DNA of 64,000 bases from Xiphias gladius (lineage: Eukaryota; Chordata; Actinopteri; Istiophoriformes; Xiphiidae). Location: NCBI RefSeq assembly GCF_016859285.1, contig NC_053417.1, positions 15,624,706 through 15,688,705 of the forward strand. The letters are read 5' to 3'. The translations under genes and the position numbers were made by a program. Below the pieces are notes generated by a model. The model worked only from the letters and a program-made list of their open reading frames with translations, did not search any database and was not told the origin of the DNA. Positions 22,156-35,900 of this stretch are shown here, in pieces (the stretch's first letter is position 1; every line of letters begins with the position of its first letter).

Positions 22156-24357
22156 AGGGATGCTACAATGTGACAGTGTGCTCTGCCCTGCCTGTGAAAT
22201 GACAAATTTAAGATATGACTTAAAAATTTACATATTTTTATTATCATTGATCCTTCTTTAATGTCAGTGACAACAGGGAGCAGGATATTGGCTTATTCTG
22301 CTCTAAGTGCTTAAAAGTTGCAGTACTTGGCAGCATTAGCAAAATGCCAAAACTGTGAGGCAAACTTAATGACTCAAGACTGTATTTCAAAAGGGATTCC
22401 ACGTGGACATGCATTTTGAGCTCACAGCAGAGCTTAATCTGGATCTAAGAGACTTATTCCACCATTTATGATTCAGAAAATTGGGAGGGAACACTACATC
22501 CATCACCTAATTCAGCTAAATTTCTGATTTAATGGTCAAATGGATGGATATTGCCTCTATTAGTCCTCATTATTACTGTAAATTCCGCAATACCACCAGG
22601 TCGGCTGGGTAGGGATTATGGACCGTTATGATAAAAGAGGAGACAGAGACAGAGATACCTTCTCTACCAGATGCAGAGCAGGCAAAGTGGAGGGGCAGGA
22701 AAGAGGATTGCGACCAGGCTCCATATAATGTTAATACAGGAGACAGAGTTCTGATTGGGGTGCAACACAGTCCCACTCAGCTATACTTAACAGCATCCTC
22801 CATAACAGCATCCCTCCGTTCAGAGAGCCAAATGTCTGGATACCGGACATTGCGCACACACACTTACACACACTGTCTGCCCTCCAAATACCAGTGCATT
22901 ACTGCCCTGGCGCTCATTGACCGTGCTGCCACTCACCACAAAGATGGATGCTCCTCCTGGGACAATTCCAAACCTCCTTCATTGACTCATTTGTTTTGCT
23001 GATCTAACTACCTTTGAACACAGTGCTGAGGTGAGTGTGTGTGAGGGGGGCATCAGTGTTTTGGTGTGTGCGTTTTTGTGCGAAAAAGTGACCACAGTTC
23101 CCAATCCCTTGGAACTGGTAAAACCCCCTAATGGGCACTGCTAACAGCCGGTACAGAATTAGAAAGACTGCAATCAATCTTGTCTTCCTCTAACTTTAAA
23201 ATACAAGTGTGCAGCATCTCCCTCATGAGATGCTACACAAATAAGTCCTGTTGCTCATTTATGCCCGTTTCCCTCCAAGTTCCTTGATTAAAAACGATCT
23301 CAGCTTTCCTGAGCATTATATTGACCTAAAGAAGCCTCTAAAATCTGCATTTTCAATCGATCTGAGAAGGCTCAAGGATCCTCTAGCCACCAGTCTCTAT
23401 TCCACTTCACACCTCCAAAAACATCTCTATCTCCTATCAGTCTCCCATTGGGGTGTGTCATGACCATGGACTACACACACACATTTCAGCAAACAGCCCT
23501 GCATTCATCACACACTCCCAGCCATGTCGATAGTCGCCAGTCTGAACAGGCTCATAATGAATTTGAAGAGTTGCACAGCTATACCAAAGTCATTTACTTT
23601 ATCATTCCGATTAAAAGGAGGTGATAAGATAGTAGCTCTGCACTGTATGAGTATCAGCCTTACTCTCCTATTCATCTCACCAAGATCTACAAATGGCAAA
23701 GCTCATCACTCAAGGCAGCTGCACTGAGCCTTTATCTATGGAATTTAAAAACGGGCTAATATCTCATAAGAATGTGTGCTTATGAAAACCATTATTTCCA
23801 TATCATTATCAACCTGAATATCTGCCTGCCATGCTACGAGGCCTCTCTGGTGTCTCTGTATCTATTCTGCTCCTGGTTCAGGAACTGCTGGGAGAATACA
23901 GGTGCAAATATGATTTGGGCCTATCCCTCTTATGAAGTTGACCCCCCTGTAATTGACACAGACACACTGGCAATTTGATTAGGTCTTCCCGCTGCTCGGG
24001 GGGCATTTGACCACAGCAACCTCACCGCCTGTTTCATGTACATAGCTCCACCTATTGGTGAAGCCAGGGAACAGCACATCGAGCAGAATAAACCCGAGGT
24101 CCCTGACTCACATTGTGTTTGGAATTAAGCCACTGGGCCAAATCCAAGAATATTTAACGAGCCAAGCCACGGCTGAACCGCACACCTAAACCAATTAATG
24201 ATACAGGATCATCTCTGCAGGAGCAAGGCTACATAATAAATGTGTAAATTATTTAAATGCATTTCTTTTTTTTCATGTGCTGCATTATCAAACTAGATAT
24301 ATTTTTTTCTATGTCTTGATATTTCTTCTTTCTCATGCTTCTTTAGATACATCTAAA

Positions 24358-24365
24358 TGTGTGTT

Positions 24366-24420
<55 letters not shown>
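24358..24420. repeat. Compound (GT)n(GA)n microsatellite
   Basis: GT units to about 24384 followed by GA units to about 24421. Confidence 0.95.
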
Positions 24421-24422
<2 letters not shown>

Positions 24423-24478
24423 ATGTACACATGCACATACAATGATTTGCATGCAGATATGGGTGTGTGGGTGAGCAA

Positions 24479-24479
<1 letters not shown>

Positions 24480-24572
<93 letters not shown>
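24480..24572. repeat. Long (GT)n microsatellite
   Basis: About 46 uninterrupted TG units. A third tract of (CA)n follows at about 24757-24807. Confidence 0.97.
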
Positions 24573-24573
<1 letters not shown>

Positions 24574-25827
24574 TGCAACCAGCTTGTGTGTTAGCAAGTG
24601 TGCACGTGCCACTAAAAGTAGTTAATCCCGTTATTACAAAGAGAACTGATAAGAGCCTCTTGAAACACTTGAGATAAGATCGCTGACTTAAGTGCATTGA
24701 CATTGTCACCAAACATGCAAAGTGTAGGAATGCAGGTCAAAAGAAATCGGCAAAACACACACATACAAACACACACACACACACACACACACATACACAC
24801 ACACACAAACGTACACGCACTTCAATAGCAGTTACATTCACAGCGCTGAACAAGAATGTGCTCATTGGCAAGACGGTGTGTCACATGAAGTGAAAATTAC
24901 TGTACATCGATTCATCAAGATACATCATTGAAGCTGTCAAACATCAAAGGGTCTCTGATCACAGCTCATTCTTGAGCGAGACACCAATAGCCTCATTTAT
25001 CATATTTGTTTGAGCAATGAGAGACAGAGTGAGGCAAGGCGAGACAGAGAGAGGAAGAGACCAAAGAGAGCGCAGAGAGTAAAAGTCAGGAAAAGTAAAG
25101 GAAACTAAAGTTTATAGGAGCGAAATTAGAGCAATTAAACAGAGTGGAATACATGGTACAGCAGAGAGATAGACAGAAAAGACAAAAAAAAACAGAAGAA
25201 AGATATGGAAAGGATGAGAACATATAAAGGTATAGTGCCAAATGAGAGACAATTATTAGCAAGCGGCAACAGTTTTTCAACGCCTCTGTTCGTAGTGGGA
25301 CGCCACCTGGACTGAGCCCTAACCCCTGAGGCTCTCCAAGCAAAGCATGCTGGTTCAGAGCTTCACACACCTGCATGCACCATAAAAAGTTTTTTGTTTT
25401 TAAAAAAAAAAAAAAAAACGTGCACAGAAAGCTCTCGCTCCCTGACTCTCACCTTTGTTTGACCTCATAAGACTTTCAGCACATCACTCACTTCAGTGCA
25501 GATTTATTATCATGTATCATTTTATTAACATGGGAAACATTGGGGGGGGGGGTGTATTGCTAATTTTTACCCAAATAATGCTTGTAAGAGGACATCTTTA
25601 AAGTTTACGCGGCTCATGATCAAATGGTTTTTATATATCCCCAGGCTCTTGTATTCTCCAAATTGCTTCAATAAATAACTTGTAAGTCTAATTATGCAGC
25701 AATTAATTGCAGCCAACAAGGAATGCCCATCAATCTTGTAACTTGAAAAGTCTTTTCCAGCACAGCCTGGCAGTACAAATAAGAAATTTGATTAGATTTT
25801 GCAGGCACATAGGCTATGGGATTGTGT

Positions 25828-25871
25828 GAGTGTGTGTGTGCGTGTGTGTCTGTGTGTGTGTGTGTGTGTGT
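25828..25871. repeat. (GT)n microsatellite
   Basis: Imperfect GT tract leading into a GT-rich stretch up to about 25930. Confidence 0.9.
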
Positions 25872-26140
25872 GCCAATTTGTCATTATCTGTGCATGTGAT
25901 TGTGACCGTGTGCGTGTGTATGCGTGAACATGTGCGAGTGCACATGGAGGTTACAGCCAGATCACAGAGGCGAGAGAGCTGCATCCCGGCAGCTCTCTGC
26001 AGTCTGCTCTCTCTGTCGTCTCGTCCAGTTGCTATGGCAGCAGTAGTGAAGGCTGTATCCATGGCCAAAGGAGGAAGCTGGCATCCCCCAATAACAGACC
26101 TCCCACCCCTCCTCTCTCCCTGCCCCCCCCGCCAGGCCCC

Positions 26141-26157
26141 TGACCCGCTGGTGAACC
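26141..26157 (-). promoter_or_regulatory. Perfect DR5 retinoic acid response element, minus strand
   Basis: The minus strand reads GGTTCA CCAGC GGGTCA, an exact RGKTCA N5 RGKTCA. The first half-site and the CC start of the spacer are the same as in the mammalian Hoxa1 3' element (GGTTCA CCGAA AGTTCA, from memory). Immediately downstream on the + strand GGGTCG G AGGTCA (26165-26177) is a DR1 with one mismatch. The surrounding 200 bp is repeat-poor. Confidence 0.6.
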
Positions 26158-26708
26158 AGCCTGGGGGTCGGAGGTCAATGGCTCAGAGCTGACGAGTGAC
26201 AGTGAGGGATGATGAGGGAGAGAATGAGAAAGAGAGGAGTTACACCACACAGATGGGGAGGAGAGATGAGAAAATGAAAAGATGAGACCAAATTTGATTA
26301 CTATCAAGAGGTGGGGGTGAGGGTGGCAATTCCGCATTTTAGAAAATGGCTGCTGTTTTGCCCGGTGACTTTAAAATGGAGGTGGAATGCAGATTCTGTT
26401 GACTTCTTTTCTTCTATATTTTTAGTGTTTGTTTATTGTGTCTTTTCTCATTTGTGTGTATACGTATATGCTGAGCTGAGGGGATTTAAGGGGCAAGGGA
26501 CAAGGAAAAGAAACAGGCTGTTTGAGATGGGGGGAGTGGGGAGGGCTGGAGTATTGTCAATCACTTCCACTTTTTTGTTTATTGATTCTGTGCCTGTGTG
26601 TGTGTTGCATGAGGCAGAAGAGAAAGTGTTTTTCTACTTGATTGTGTACAACCCGTCTGGGGAGAGTAAAGGTATGTGTGAAGTTGTGTGTTTAGTATGT
26701 AGTCAAAG

Positions 26709-26753
26709 GGGTCAAGTGAGTTGAACCCTGACCTCTCTGCCTCTGAGAGGTCA
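26709..26753. promoter_or_regulatory. Nuclear-receptor half-site cluster with a perfect DR1 and a palindrome
   Basis: The minus strand at 26722-26734 reads AGGTCA G GGTTCA, a perfect DR1 (RXR, HNF4, PPAR or RAR-RXR type). A GGGTCA sits upstream at 26709-26714. The DR1 also starts a palindrome: TGACCTCTC at 26729-26737 is the reverse complement of GAGAGGTCA at 26745-26753, across a 7-nt spacer. Confidence 0.4.
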
Positions 26754-28273
26754 GACAAGCTTAGGTTAGGTCTGACCACGACTTGCTCACCTTGAAGATT
26801 TGTGTGCTTTCATACCTAGGGCCCTTAAAAAATATGCAGCTGTTCATTAGTGTCTGTCAGTCGCAATTTCCCAAAGCAAAGATTTGCTGACATCTAACAA
26901 TGAAATGTAGCTTTAATTTAATTGAGTTTACCTGAATGTACATCTGGAAGAATTATTTTCAAATATTATTGAAATTCAGCGTGCATACACAAACAGGTTG
27001 GTAAAATGTGAGTGATCACAAAGAGAAAGGATCTATAGGGATTGTGGAGCCAGGAAGGAAGGGTAGAGGAGATGCCCACCTCCCCCACAGATACAACCAC
27101 CACCGCCTGCAATGTTACAACCTGTGATAATACATTATCATCAACCCTGCTGCCAATATGGTGCAGGAAATCACCCACTACTGCCTGGGATGAGCACCAC
27201 AGTTTCTTTGGAGGGCACTGTGGCTCCTTTGAATACTGTGAGGATAACATTACCCCCAAGTGGCTAATGTTTGCAACTGTACCCTGAAGCTCATGTACGA
27301 GTGAATGTCAACAGCCACCCATACGATCAATCTCCATCCGTGACACTCTGTGGTCCATACAGAAGCTATAGAAGAGAGGCTCTAACAATCTGCCTATTCC
27401 GTCTGATACACGAAAATATGTCAGCACTATCAGACAAACGAAAACATTTTAATTATCATCATTGGCTGGTGTGGAGTGCAGGAGCCAGCAAGTTAGCATT
27501 GTCAACCCGAAAGCCACACAGTAGCCCAGAGGGCAGAGCAGAGGGTGTATGTTTGGTTTCCTCACACAAACACACAGATACATACTCAGGGTGCTGTGCA
27601 GACACTTTACGCAGTCCCTCTCTCCGCTGCATTCTTTTTCTTCTGCGTGTTCTCCAGATGTCGTGTCCTCTTCGTCACCCCGTTCCTTTGCTCCGCTCCG
27701 CTCGGTTCCCCCCGCCCGGAGACTTGTCACAGCCCCTAACCGCATCAGGAGCACAGCTAGATTGGATATACATGATCTGTCCATCCATCAATGGGGAGAG
27801 GGAGAGCGAGAGACAGAGAGAGAAATGGTAGTCTATCTGTGAGAAGTGAGATAGAGAAGAAGAAGGAGAAAAAATGGGATGGAGTGCAATTTACAAGCAT
27901 AAACCTCACACACCAAAGAAAAATGATTAAAAGACATACATAAACAGAAACATATTAAGATGCTTTCTTACACAACATGTGTGTGCACACTGCCAAAGCT
28001 TATGATCAAGTTCATATGGGAGTAAGTAGCAATCTATGCAATGCTAAAGATGTTTGGATACATGTTCCTTATCACTGTCATTGGTCAGTACTGTGATTAG
28101 TGATAATGTAGTTCTATGGAGATGTGGACTGGCTGGCAGATGTTTGTTGCCAACAAAAGGTGTGCACACTCTTCTCTAAAAAGTGAAAGACAGCTACAGA
28201 CTTCATCTGTGCGTCTCTGTCCCCCATCGTGTGTCTCTCCAGTGAAGGTTTAGCTGCTGATGCTGAAGCCCCC

Positions 28274-28276
<3 letters not shown>

Positions 28277-28350
<74 letters not shown>
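28277..28350. repeat. (CA)n microsatellite
   Basis: About 37 uninterrupted CA units, then a short interruption and more CA units to about 28362. Confidence 0.97.
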
Positions 28351-28354
<4 letters not shown>

Positions 28355-29519
28355 ACACACATTCACAACCACACTTTTCCTCCTTCCATTCTGTGAACTG
28401 AATGAGCTGGAACACGTGTGTTATGGCCCCTGTAAAATGTGTTATAATGTGGGCACAGACTGTCGAAACCTCTGGGAGCTGAGCTAACACTTCGCCCTAC
28501 GCATTTTTAGCTGCGGGTGTTCCAGCCTGGCGAGATTATTCCCTGTTGAAGACCATGTTAATCAAGCAAAGCCAGATTCTGCACAGAATGATGAGCTGAT
28601 CTGTGTGATATTTGCCTTGTGGTTCCAACTGTGTTTTTCATGTGAGCTATTTATTACAACTTTGACCATGTTTCTTATGTGTTGATGACTTAATCAAAGG
28701 TATGATATTATACATGATTATTTACTATTAACGTTTTCCACAAGTCTTTAATACCAAGCATCATGAGAACAATCATTCTTGACATGCTTCTGTGTCATCT
28801 GTAAGGGTGTGGTTTCAAATGAAAGACATGTTTTTCTTCAGTTGTCAAATAAATAAATCAAAATACAAAAACACCATATCTGACTGCAACAAATACAGAA
28901 CTGCTCCTACCATTTCTACATGTGTTATTGCTTCTTAGAGCTACAGACAGTGTACAATCATATATGTGTTTGATGTTGAATTTACAGTATTAGCAGGGTT
29001 CAAGCTGAGGTTTTATCCATTGTTTTATCTTGTGATATTCATCTATGTCCGCTCTTCTATCTTTTCCATACATTTCCAGGTGATGTGGTATCACACGCAC
29101 ATCGGTACATCTCCTCCTTCCCCCCTCTGTCTTCATCTTGCTCTCCTTATTCTCTTAGTCTCCCTCTCTCCTCTCCCACTGTCTTTCCTCCCACCTTTAC
29201 CTCTGCCTTCTCCTATCTTTCCTTCCATTTTCATACTGATGCCCCCCACACCTCTCTCTCCCTCCATCCCTCTCTCCCTTTCTCTCTGTCCCTTCTCCTC
29301 TCTCTCTCTACGCTGTGCTCTGATGAATTGCCTTCCCCTCCCGGTGAACTCGACCGATAATCCTGGGGAAGCAGTAAAAGACCATCGATCAGCCATGCAG
29401 ACAGGCCCACAAGCCACAGCACAGGAACAACACGCTAACAACAAGCCTCTGCACTTGGCTCTCAGTATACATACATATATATAATGATATGATGCTATAA
29501 AATATATATATAATTATAT

Positions 29520-29579
29520 ATGTGTGTGTGTATGTGTGTGTGTGTATGTACACACGTATCTACATACATATATACATAT

Positions 29580-29664
<85 letters not shown>

Positions 29665-29690
29665 TGCATGTATGCATGAGCATGCATGTG
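29520..29690. repeat. Compound (GT)n(TA)n microsatellite
   Basis: GT-rich lead at 29520-29546, ATACAT units to about 29592, then a pure TA tract to about 29660 and TGCATG units. Such AT tracts extrude cruciforms and are often misassembled in length. Confidence 0.95.
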
Positions 29691-32600
29691 TATGTGCATA
29701 AGCATGTGTTTGTATACATGCAAAAATGTACATACATGTACAAACTTAATGCATGTTTGTAGACAGAGGAGGTGGTGGTGTACCAGTGTGTTTGTTAGTA
29801 TGTCCCTTCCCACATGTGAGCCACATAAAATAATGTTGAGTTGAACAGAGTGCTCTAATACAGTCTATCACTGCTGCTTGTGTTTCATGTGCTATGTTTA
29901 GCTGCATGTGTCACCAGCATGCTTAGCATATACTGAAGAGTTCCCTCTGTGCTCATTCTACTTCCTCACGTGATCCGCCCCCTGCTGTGTGTCATCCACT
30001 TGGAATGTGTGCATATATGTGCTAACATGCATGTCTATGTGCATATATAGTATGTGTGTGTATGTGTGTGTGTGTGTGTGTGACTGCCTACTAAGTGTGT
30101 ATGCTTGTCAGAATGTGTGTATAGTATTTGTATATGTATGCAGCACACACAGGGGCCATAAATCATCTGGCATTCTCCAAGCCCATCCTGAAGGAGAAGG
30201 ATAGAGAATGCACATGATCTTGGGTATAGCTTGATGGCTATGAAATTGACCAATTGATTGATTGAAACAATTAATTTTGCACCATGCTTTATGGCAGAGA
30301 AGCCAAGCAATCATTAGTTTGCAACAAGCAAGCGAAGACAGCTGGATTGTTTTATAATTTCCACTGAAACATAGCAAAGGACTAGCTACTGCTCCAGGCT
30401 TATGATAATGATATGCTACCAACTATTGGTTTAAGTTATATGACAAGATATGATAGCTTGGACTGTGCAAAGTCATGTATGGAGTCCATTCATCTTCATC
30501 CACCATTTTGCACACAAAAATAAGCCAACTTGAGTGATTCAAGTACAAGACAGCCAATGGTCATTATTCTATCCCCTTAAATATGACAAATGGAGGACTG
30601 CTTCTATTGAATCCCATTCTTTACATGCCATATTACAAAGCACTGCTGTTCGCCAGTGTGGAGGAGCTTGACCATAAAAAGCCAGTTGCTTGGAAAATAA
30701 ATCTCCACGTTGACAACCGGTGAACTGCTTTTCATTGAGAAAGCTCACCATTCATACTTTATCTCCCTTTTTTATTTTGGAACTGTTTGTGAGTTGTCCT
30801 TCAATGCCTTTCTCTCTGCTGCCTTTGTTCCTAATGTACTGGCAAGGCTGACTTCATTAAGCCCTGTATGCAGCAAACACATTTATGCCCTATTTTCATT
30901 TTTCCTATTTCATTTTGTCGTGATACACCACAGCACTGCCACCAAAGCGGAAAATAAAGCCCCTATCAGGTTTGAAACCATGTGCTCTTTGTGAACAAGC
31001 TGACACCTTGTGGTCAAAGCAGAGAACACCAGCTGAAATTAAACAAGCACAAAAGGAGGACCAGCTGACATGCAGTACTCTATGATGCGACCTACAACCA
31101 GCCTGCAATTATCAGCAATTTTGAACTGAGAGAATGAGACCTATGCAGAACAAGAGCAAGGCACACACCCCAACCCACAAACCTAAAAAGACACCTGCAA
31201 CAGGTATCTGAGGTATTTCAAAAGTATGAGAAGGTGTATCGGGCCGTGATTCTTCTAATATTTGGGGAATGACTTAATGTGAGGGTGTTTGTGAAGGTGC
31301 ATGTGTTTTCCTGAGAGTGAAACAACACCACGGGCATTGACAGATCGCAGGGGAATGTTCAATTGCAGGTTGTTGCGTCCTGCTGTCATTGGGCTCATCT
31401 TTCACAGGGCAAAGCTAGCTGGGAGGCAGGAGGAGGCAAGAGTGAGAGGCGTCATTCCTCCCATAGATGATGATCACACTGGTGCTCCTGCCAAGCCTGC
31501 TGCTGGCCCTGTCTTGCTCCTGTGGTCCCTTGGAATTCCTCTACTTCACAGTCAGTTCCAGAGTAATAATATTACAGCTTTGATAAAACACACTGTAGAC
31601 AGTATGAAGCAGAGAGGGATTTTCCCACTAGTATACACTAAAGCTTTGTGTCTCTATCTCTCTATCTTTTGGCCACAGTGCTGTATTGACTGCACCAAAT
31701 CTTTGTTGAGATTAATTTAGTAGCTCGGGGGATTATTGTGGCTGGATGATGAGACATCTCTTGCTACAAATGCCACACACAGATGCTCTGTTTCAGCGAT
31801 GAGTCAATACAGAGCCCTGCAGGAACATAAGTGATCTGACCTGCTTTCTCTCTCTCTCCCTGCAAGTTTGCCTCACCCATCTTGCACTCCAATAACCTTT
31901 CTCGTGTCTTTCCCACCTAGCCATTACTTCCTCATCCTTCCCCTCTCCTTTGTTCCTTCTTCCTGTAAAGAATCTGTTGTAGTCACACTGGCACAAGGCT
32001 GCATTTTCACATGTGCACCCTCTACAGTCAAGGCCGGGAAGTGCCTTTGTTGTTACATGAGAAAGGATACAAACAGGAAGGCCAATTACAGCCCAGCAGT
32101 CATCTATCTGTCAGCCATTTGACAGGAACATAGCACAGCCAAATATACGACTCCCCCATAAATCACAGCATCTCACTCTAACTAGCCTGTCTTGTGTGAG
32201 TAATTAGTAGTATCATGCAGGACCATTTCAATGTCCCAAAATACCATTAGATCATTTTACTTTTGATTTTCAGTCACTTTCCTCCAAAACCCACACACTC
32301 AAATAGCCAAATGTTCCTGAAAATTATATGCATAAAACTGATTTAGGAGGCACTCAGGAAATCGATCATGCAACAGAATCATTTAATGTTTAAGGAAGGG
32401 CCTTATGATTTGTTAGATGTTGAAACAGAGTTCATATTCCACATTTAAAGATTAAAAAGAGGACCTTGTATTTTCATAGTGAGCCCTAACCGCCTCGCAC
32501 CGCCTTGCAGCAGTCCCACCCTGAGAGCTCCATTGCTATTGCAGATGCTTTATGACGGGCAATTTAGCTTCAGCTGCTATCTGAGCCATCTCAGGAATGG

Positions 32601-32899
32601 ACGCGCTTAGAATCAAGTGCAATAAAACAGAGAGGGAAGTGGAGAATAAAGAAGGGGGGAAGAGAGAAAATAAAGACAACAAGCTCGTCTGGCAAGCCCC
32701 TTTGGACAAAAGGCTTGGGGGTAGGGTCTCCTGTGGACACACACACAAACACAAACACTGGTTTCCCAGGCACTCGGCTAGACAAGGAAGAGGCATACCT
32801 GTTTGTTGTCACAGGAGCTTCCAAACAAGGCTAAGCGTGATGAACGCATGCTGGCTTTTTCTGTATGTACAATGTGCTGTATAAGTTCTATCTTTCTCT

Positions 32900-32901
<2 letters not shown>

Positions 32902-32986
<85 letters not shown>
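32902..32986. repeat. Long (GT)n microsatellite
   Basis: About 42 uninterrupted GT units after a short CT tract. Confidence 0.97.
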
Positions 32987-32988
<2 letters not shown>

Positions 32989-35900
32989 ATTGTGAAACAT
33001 TTGGTTCTCCACACTGGCTAGGCTTTGTTGAGTCTGCTGAGCTCCAGGAAATCTCCTGAGACAGGGAGACAGATTTACACCCTTCCCCCTGAGAGGGCTT
33101 TACAGCCTGGGACCCAGCAGAGCAATGGAAGGGCCAAGAGCGCCAAGTGAAGAGCTGGGTGATGAGACAGAGACAGAGAGAAGAGGAAAGAAGGGAAGGA
33201 TAAAAGGAAAGAGGAAGCATGAAATATGGCGGAGATTGGGAGTTGGCAGGGCGGCTGTGATATCAATGGAATGCAACATGGCTGCTATTTGCTTGCTGCC
33301 CTTTGCCTCTGTTCACATACACTCTATCTCCCGTACCTTGTGCGTCTCTCCCTCAATTTATCCTTCCTTCTCCTACACACACATGTATAGACACACATGC
33401 ACAAAGAAAGGCCATAAATCTGCCAGTGAGTGCTGCTGGGATAGAGACACCAAAGACAGGCCTGTGCTGTGTTTGGAGAGAATGCAGATGTACCTGCCTC
33501 CAGCACATCATCCTCTGTCCCTCTTCTTCTCCCCTCATTCTCCTCCTCTCTGACCCATCATTTTATCCTCTCGATCTTTCTCCAGAGTTTTCTGTCTCAT
33601 GTTCTTAACCCCTTTCAACCTTAACTCAGCTCCTCTCCCCTCCACTCTGCACTCCCTTTTTCCCTTTGGTCTCACTTTAAGGACCGACGCTCTCCCACTT
33701 AGGGGGAACAAAATGCTCCAGACGAGTCCCATGCCATTGTTGTGCCGAGACAAGGACGAGCCAGAGGACGGACAATAGGGCAGACAGAAAGGGAGAAACA
33801 GCTTGCACTAAAGGCGGCACCTTGTGGAGGCATAATGGTAACAAATACAGGGTCTATGGAACCTGTTTGCTGCAGATCCTCTGTCTGAGAGCCAGTATCC
33901 ATCATCCAGTGACAGATCTAACTACCTGCTGGGTGATACCTGATGTCCTCAGATGTGCTACATTCAAAGCCATCCACATCTACATGATATGTCTGGGATA
34001 AAGAAAGACAGGGTCATCACAAAAGAAACGAAAAAAATGAGAAAAGTCTTGTTTACTCATAATGTAGAATGGTGACGGCAGGTGTGGGTTTTGAGGGGAT
34101 CTATAAAAATCATCTTCGTCAGTCAGACAGCACATAACTATAACTACAGCTAGTGTTTCAACCCATCTGTACCAGCCGTGATGGCCTCCAGACTAAACCT
34201 ACAAATACATGCATGCGCACTCACATTCACAGCAAATCATCAACACCTATGCCTTGACAGTATCACAACCTGGCCTCACATAGTCTACCAGCAAAAACAA
34301 GGCCTCAAACACAGGCACACACACGTAAACATACACCTTCCAAACAGACGTGGCCTGCATGACCTGATTTACAATGAAGTAAACGGTTTGAGTCGCACAT
34401 CTCACTCCAACACCTAAACACCTGACAGGCCTCTCATAAATAAGGCTGGCCAGAGACTCGCTCATAATTTACACTTTGGCTATCTCGAAAGCTAACATGT
34501 AACAGGGCTCCACTCCATATTTCACCACCCATAGCTCACCATTCGCTGGAAAAGATAGACGAGCAAAAGTTAGTCCAGAAGAAGGGGGCAGGGGAACTTC
34601 AAAAGCTTAATAGTGAGGTTTGGATTTTAGGATGTGCTGTGGGGATTGAAGCTCTCTGGGCCTGGAGTAATGTATGTGTGTGTGTGTGTGTTTTGTGTGT
34701 GTGGGAGAGTGCATGTGAATGACCCTGGCCTGGGGCGTAGCTTAGCCTAGCCACAGCTCAGCTCAGATCAAGGCCCACAGCCAGGAGTTCCACTTCTACG
34801 TCAGCCATAAATCGTCCTGCCTTTGTCTGTTCTCTCTTTCACCGGCTGAAACTTATCCTCTTCCATTAAGAGTGATGGATCAGCAGCTCTCAGGGCGTAA
34901 CAGACTCTGAGGTTACAGGTCCTTGCAAAGATTGTACTTTACACTGCGAATGTTGAAGAAACATATACACAGGCATACATCCACAAACGCCCCCACACCA
35001 AACAGACAACATCAGATAAAATAAATTTCAAGGCAGGGATAGACAAAAAGGGGGGGGAAAAATTGGAGCTTGTTTGATGTTGAAATAATTCCATAACAGT
35101 AGATATGCATCTGCAATGCTCCTTATTTCTAGAATGTGTAAGAATAATGGTGTATCTCTTTTATCTTTTTAGTTGCAGCCTAATGGTTTTTAATTGTCAG
35201 GTACTTCCCTTGGATTTGACAGCATCTGTGCTCCCTCTGGTGGCTGCTTCCTGCCATGATCACTGGATACTTGGACTCGAGAGTTCGACATACTGCACAG
35301 TGACTGTGTTCATAAGGTCTTAAACAATAATACTCTCAAATTTACAAAGACGCCACTTTCTGTGTCAGTCATACATGTTACATCGCATTAAAAGTAACCT
35401 GAGAAAGCTTTCATTTGTTTGTATTGTAATTTATATAGAATGAAGATTATAGATCACAGGCATTTTATCGCTATAAAGACAGGCAAACAGAATGCAAATA
35501 AAGAGTTGTTTTTTTTTTTAATTTAGCCAAAGGTTTTAGCTGTGGGTATAAGGCTGATTTTCCCACAGCACTAGAAAGATAATAGTTTGGCAAGAGATGT
35601 TACAAAACTCCACATGTTGCAACAACGTCCTGAGATCAGCAGCTGCGGTGTGTTTGTGTGTGTGTGTGTGAGTGTGTGGGTGTGTGTGTGTGGGTGTGAG
35701 TGAGTGGGTGTGTTTACTTTAAAACTGTGTAACAATAACACGTGAAATGCGTTTTGCTATGTTTGTGTTAAAATGAGGATTTTTAAAAAGATTTATAGCT
35801 TTAATATCCTCACAGAATATTCAAAATGTCAAAATCCTTAATATAAAATATACTATTCTGTCATGAAAACAAAGCAGACCTTGCTCAGATCTGAGGCTTC

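Larger units (their letters stand above)
14500..26100. other. Gene-free stretch with microsatellites and scattered enhancer-like blocks
   Basis: No coding exon is supportable; the open frames are single, repeat-driven or without splice partners. The stretch contains the DR5 at 18561, two families of teleost interspersed repeats (about 21415-22155), and several long microsatellites listed separately. Blocks at about 18440-18620 and 23700-24180 are rich in mixed sequence and homeodomain-type words (TTAAT, TAATTG), and may be conserved non-coding DNA. Confidence 0.55.

Noticed and set aside
27271..27831. 186-codon open frame
   Set aside because: No recognisable domain, no splice partners, and competing frames of similar length on both strands in the same place.
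28966..29484. 172-codon open frame rich in Leu, Ser and Pro
   Set aside because: It is created by a pyrimidine-rich low-complexity stretch.
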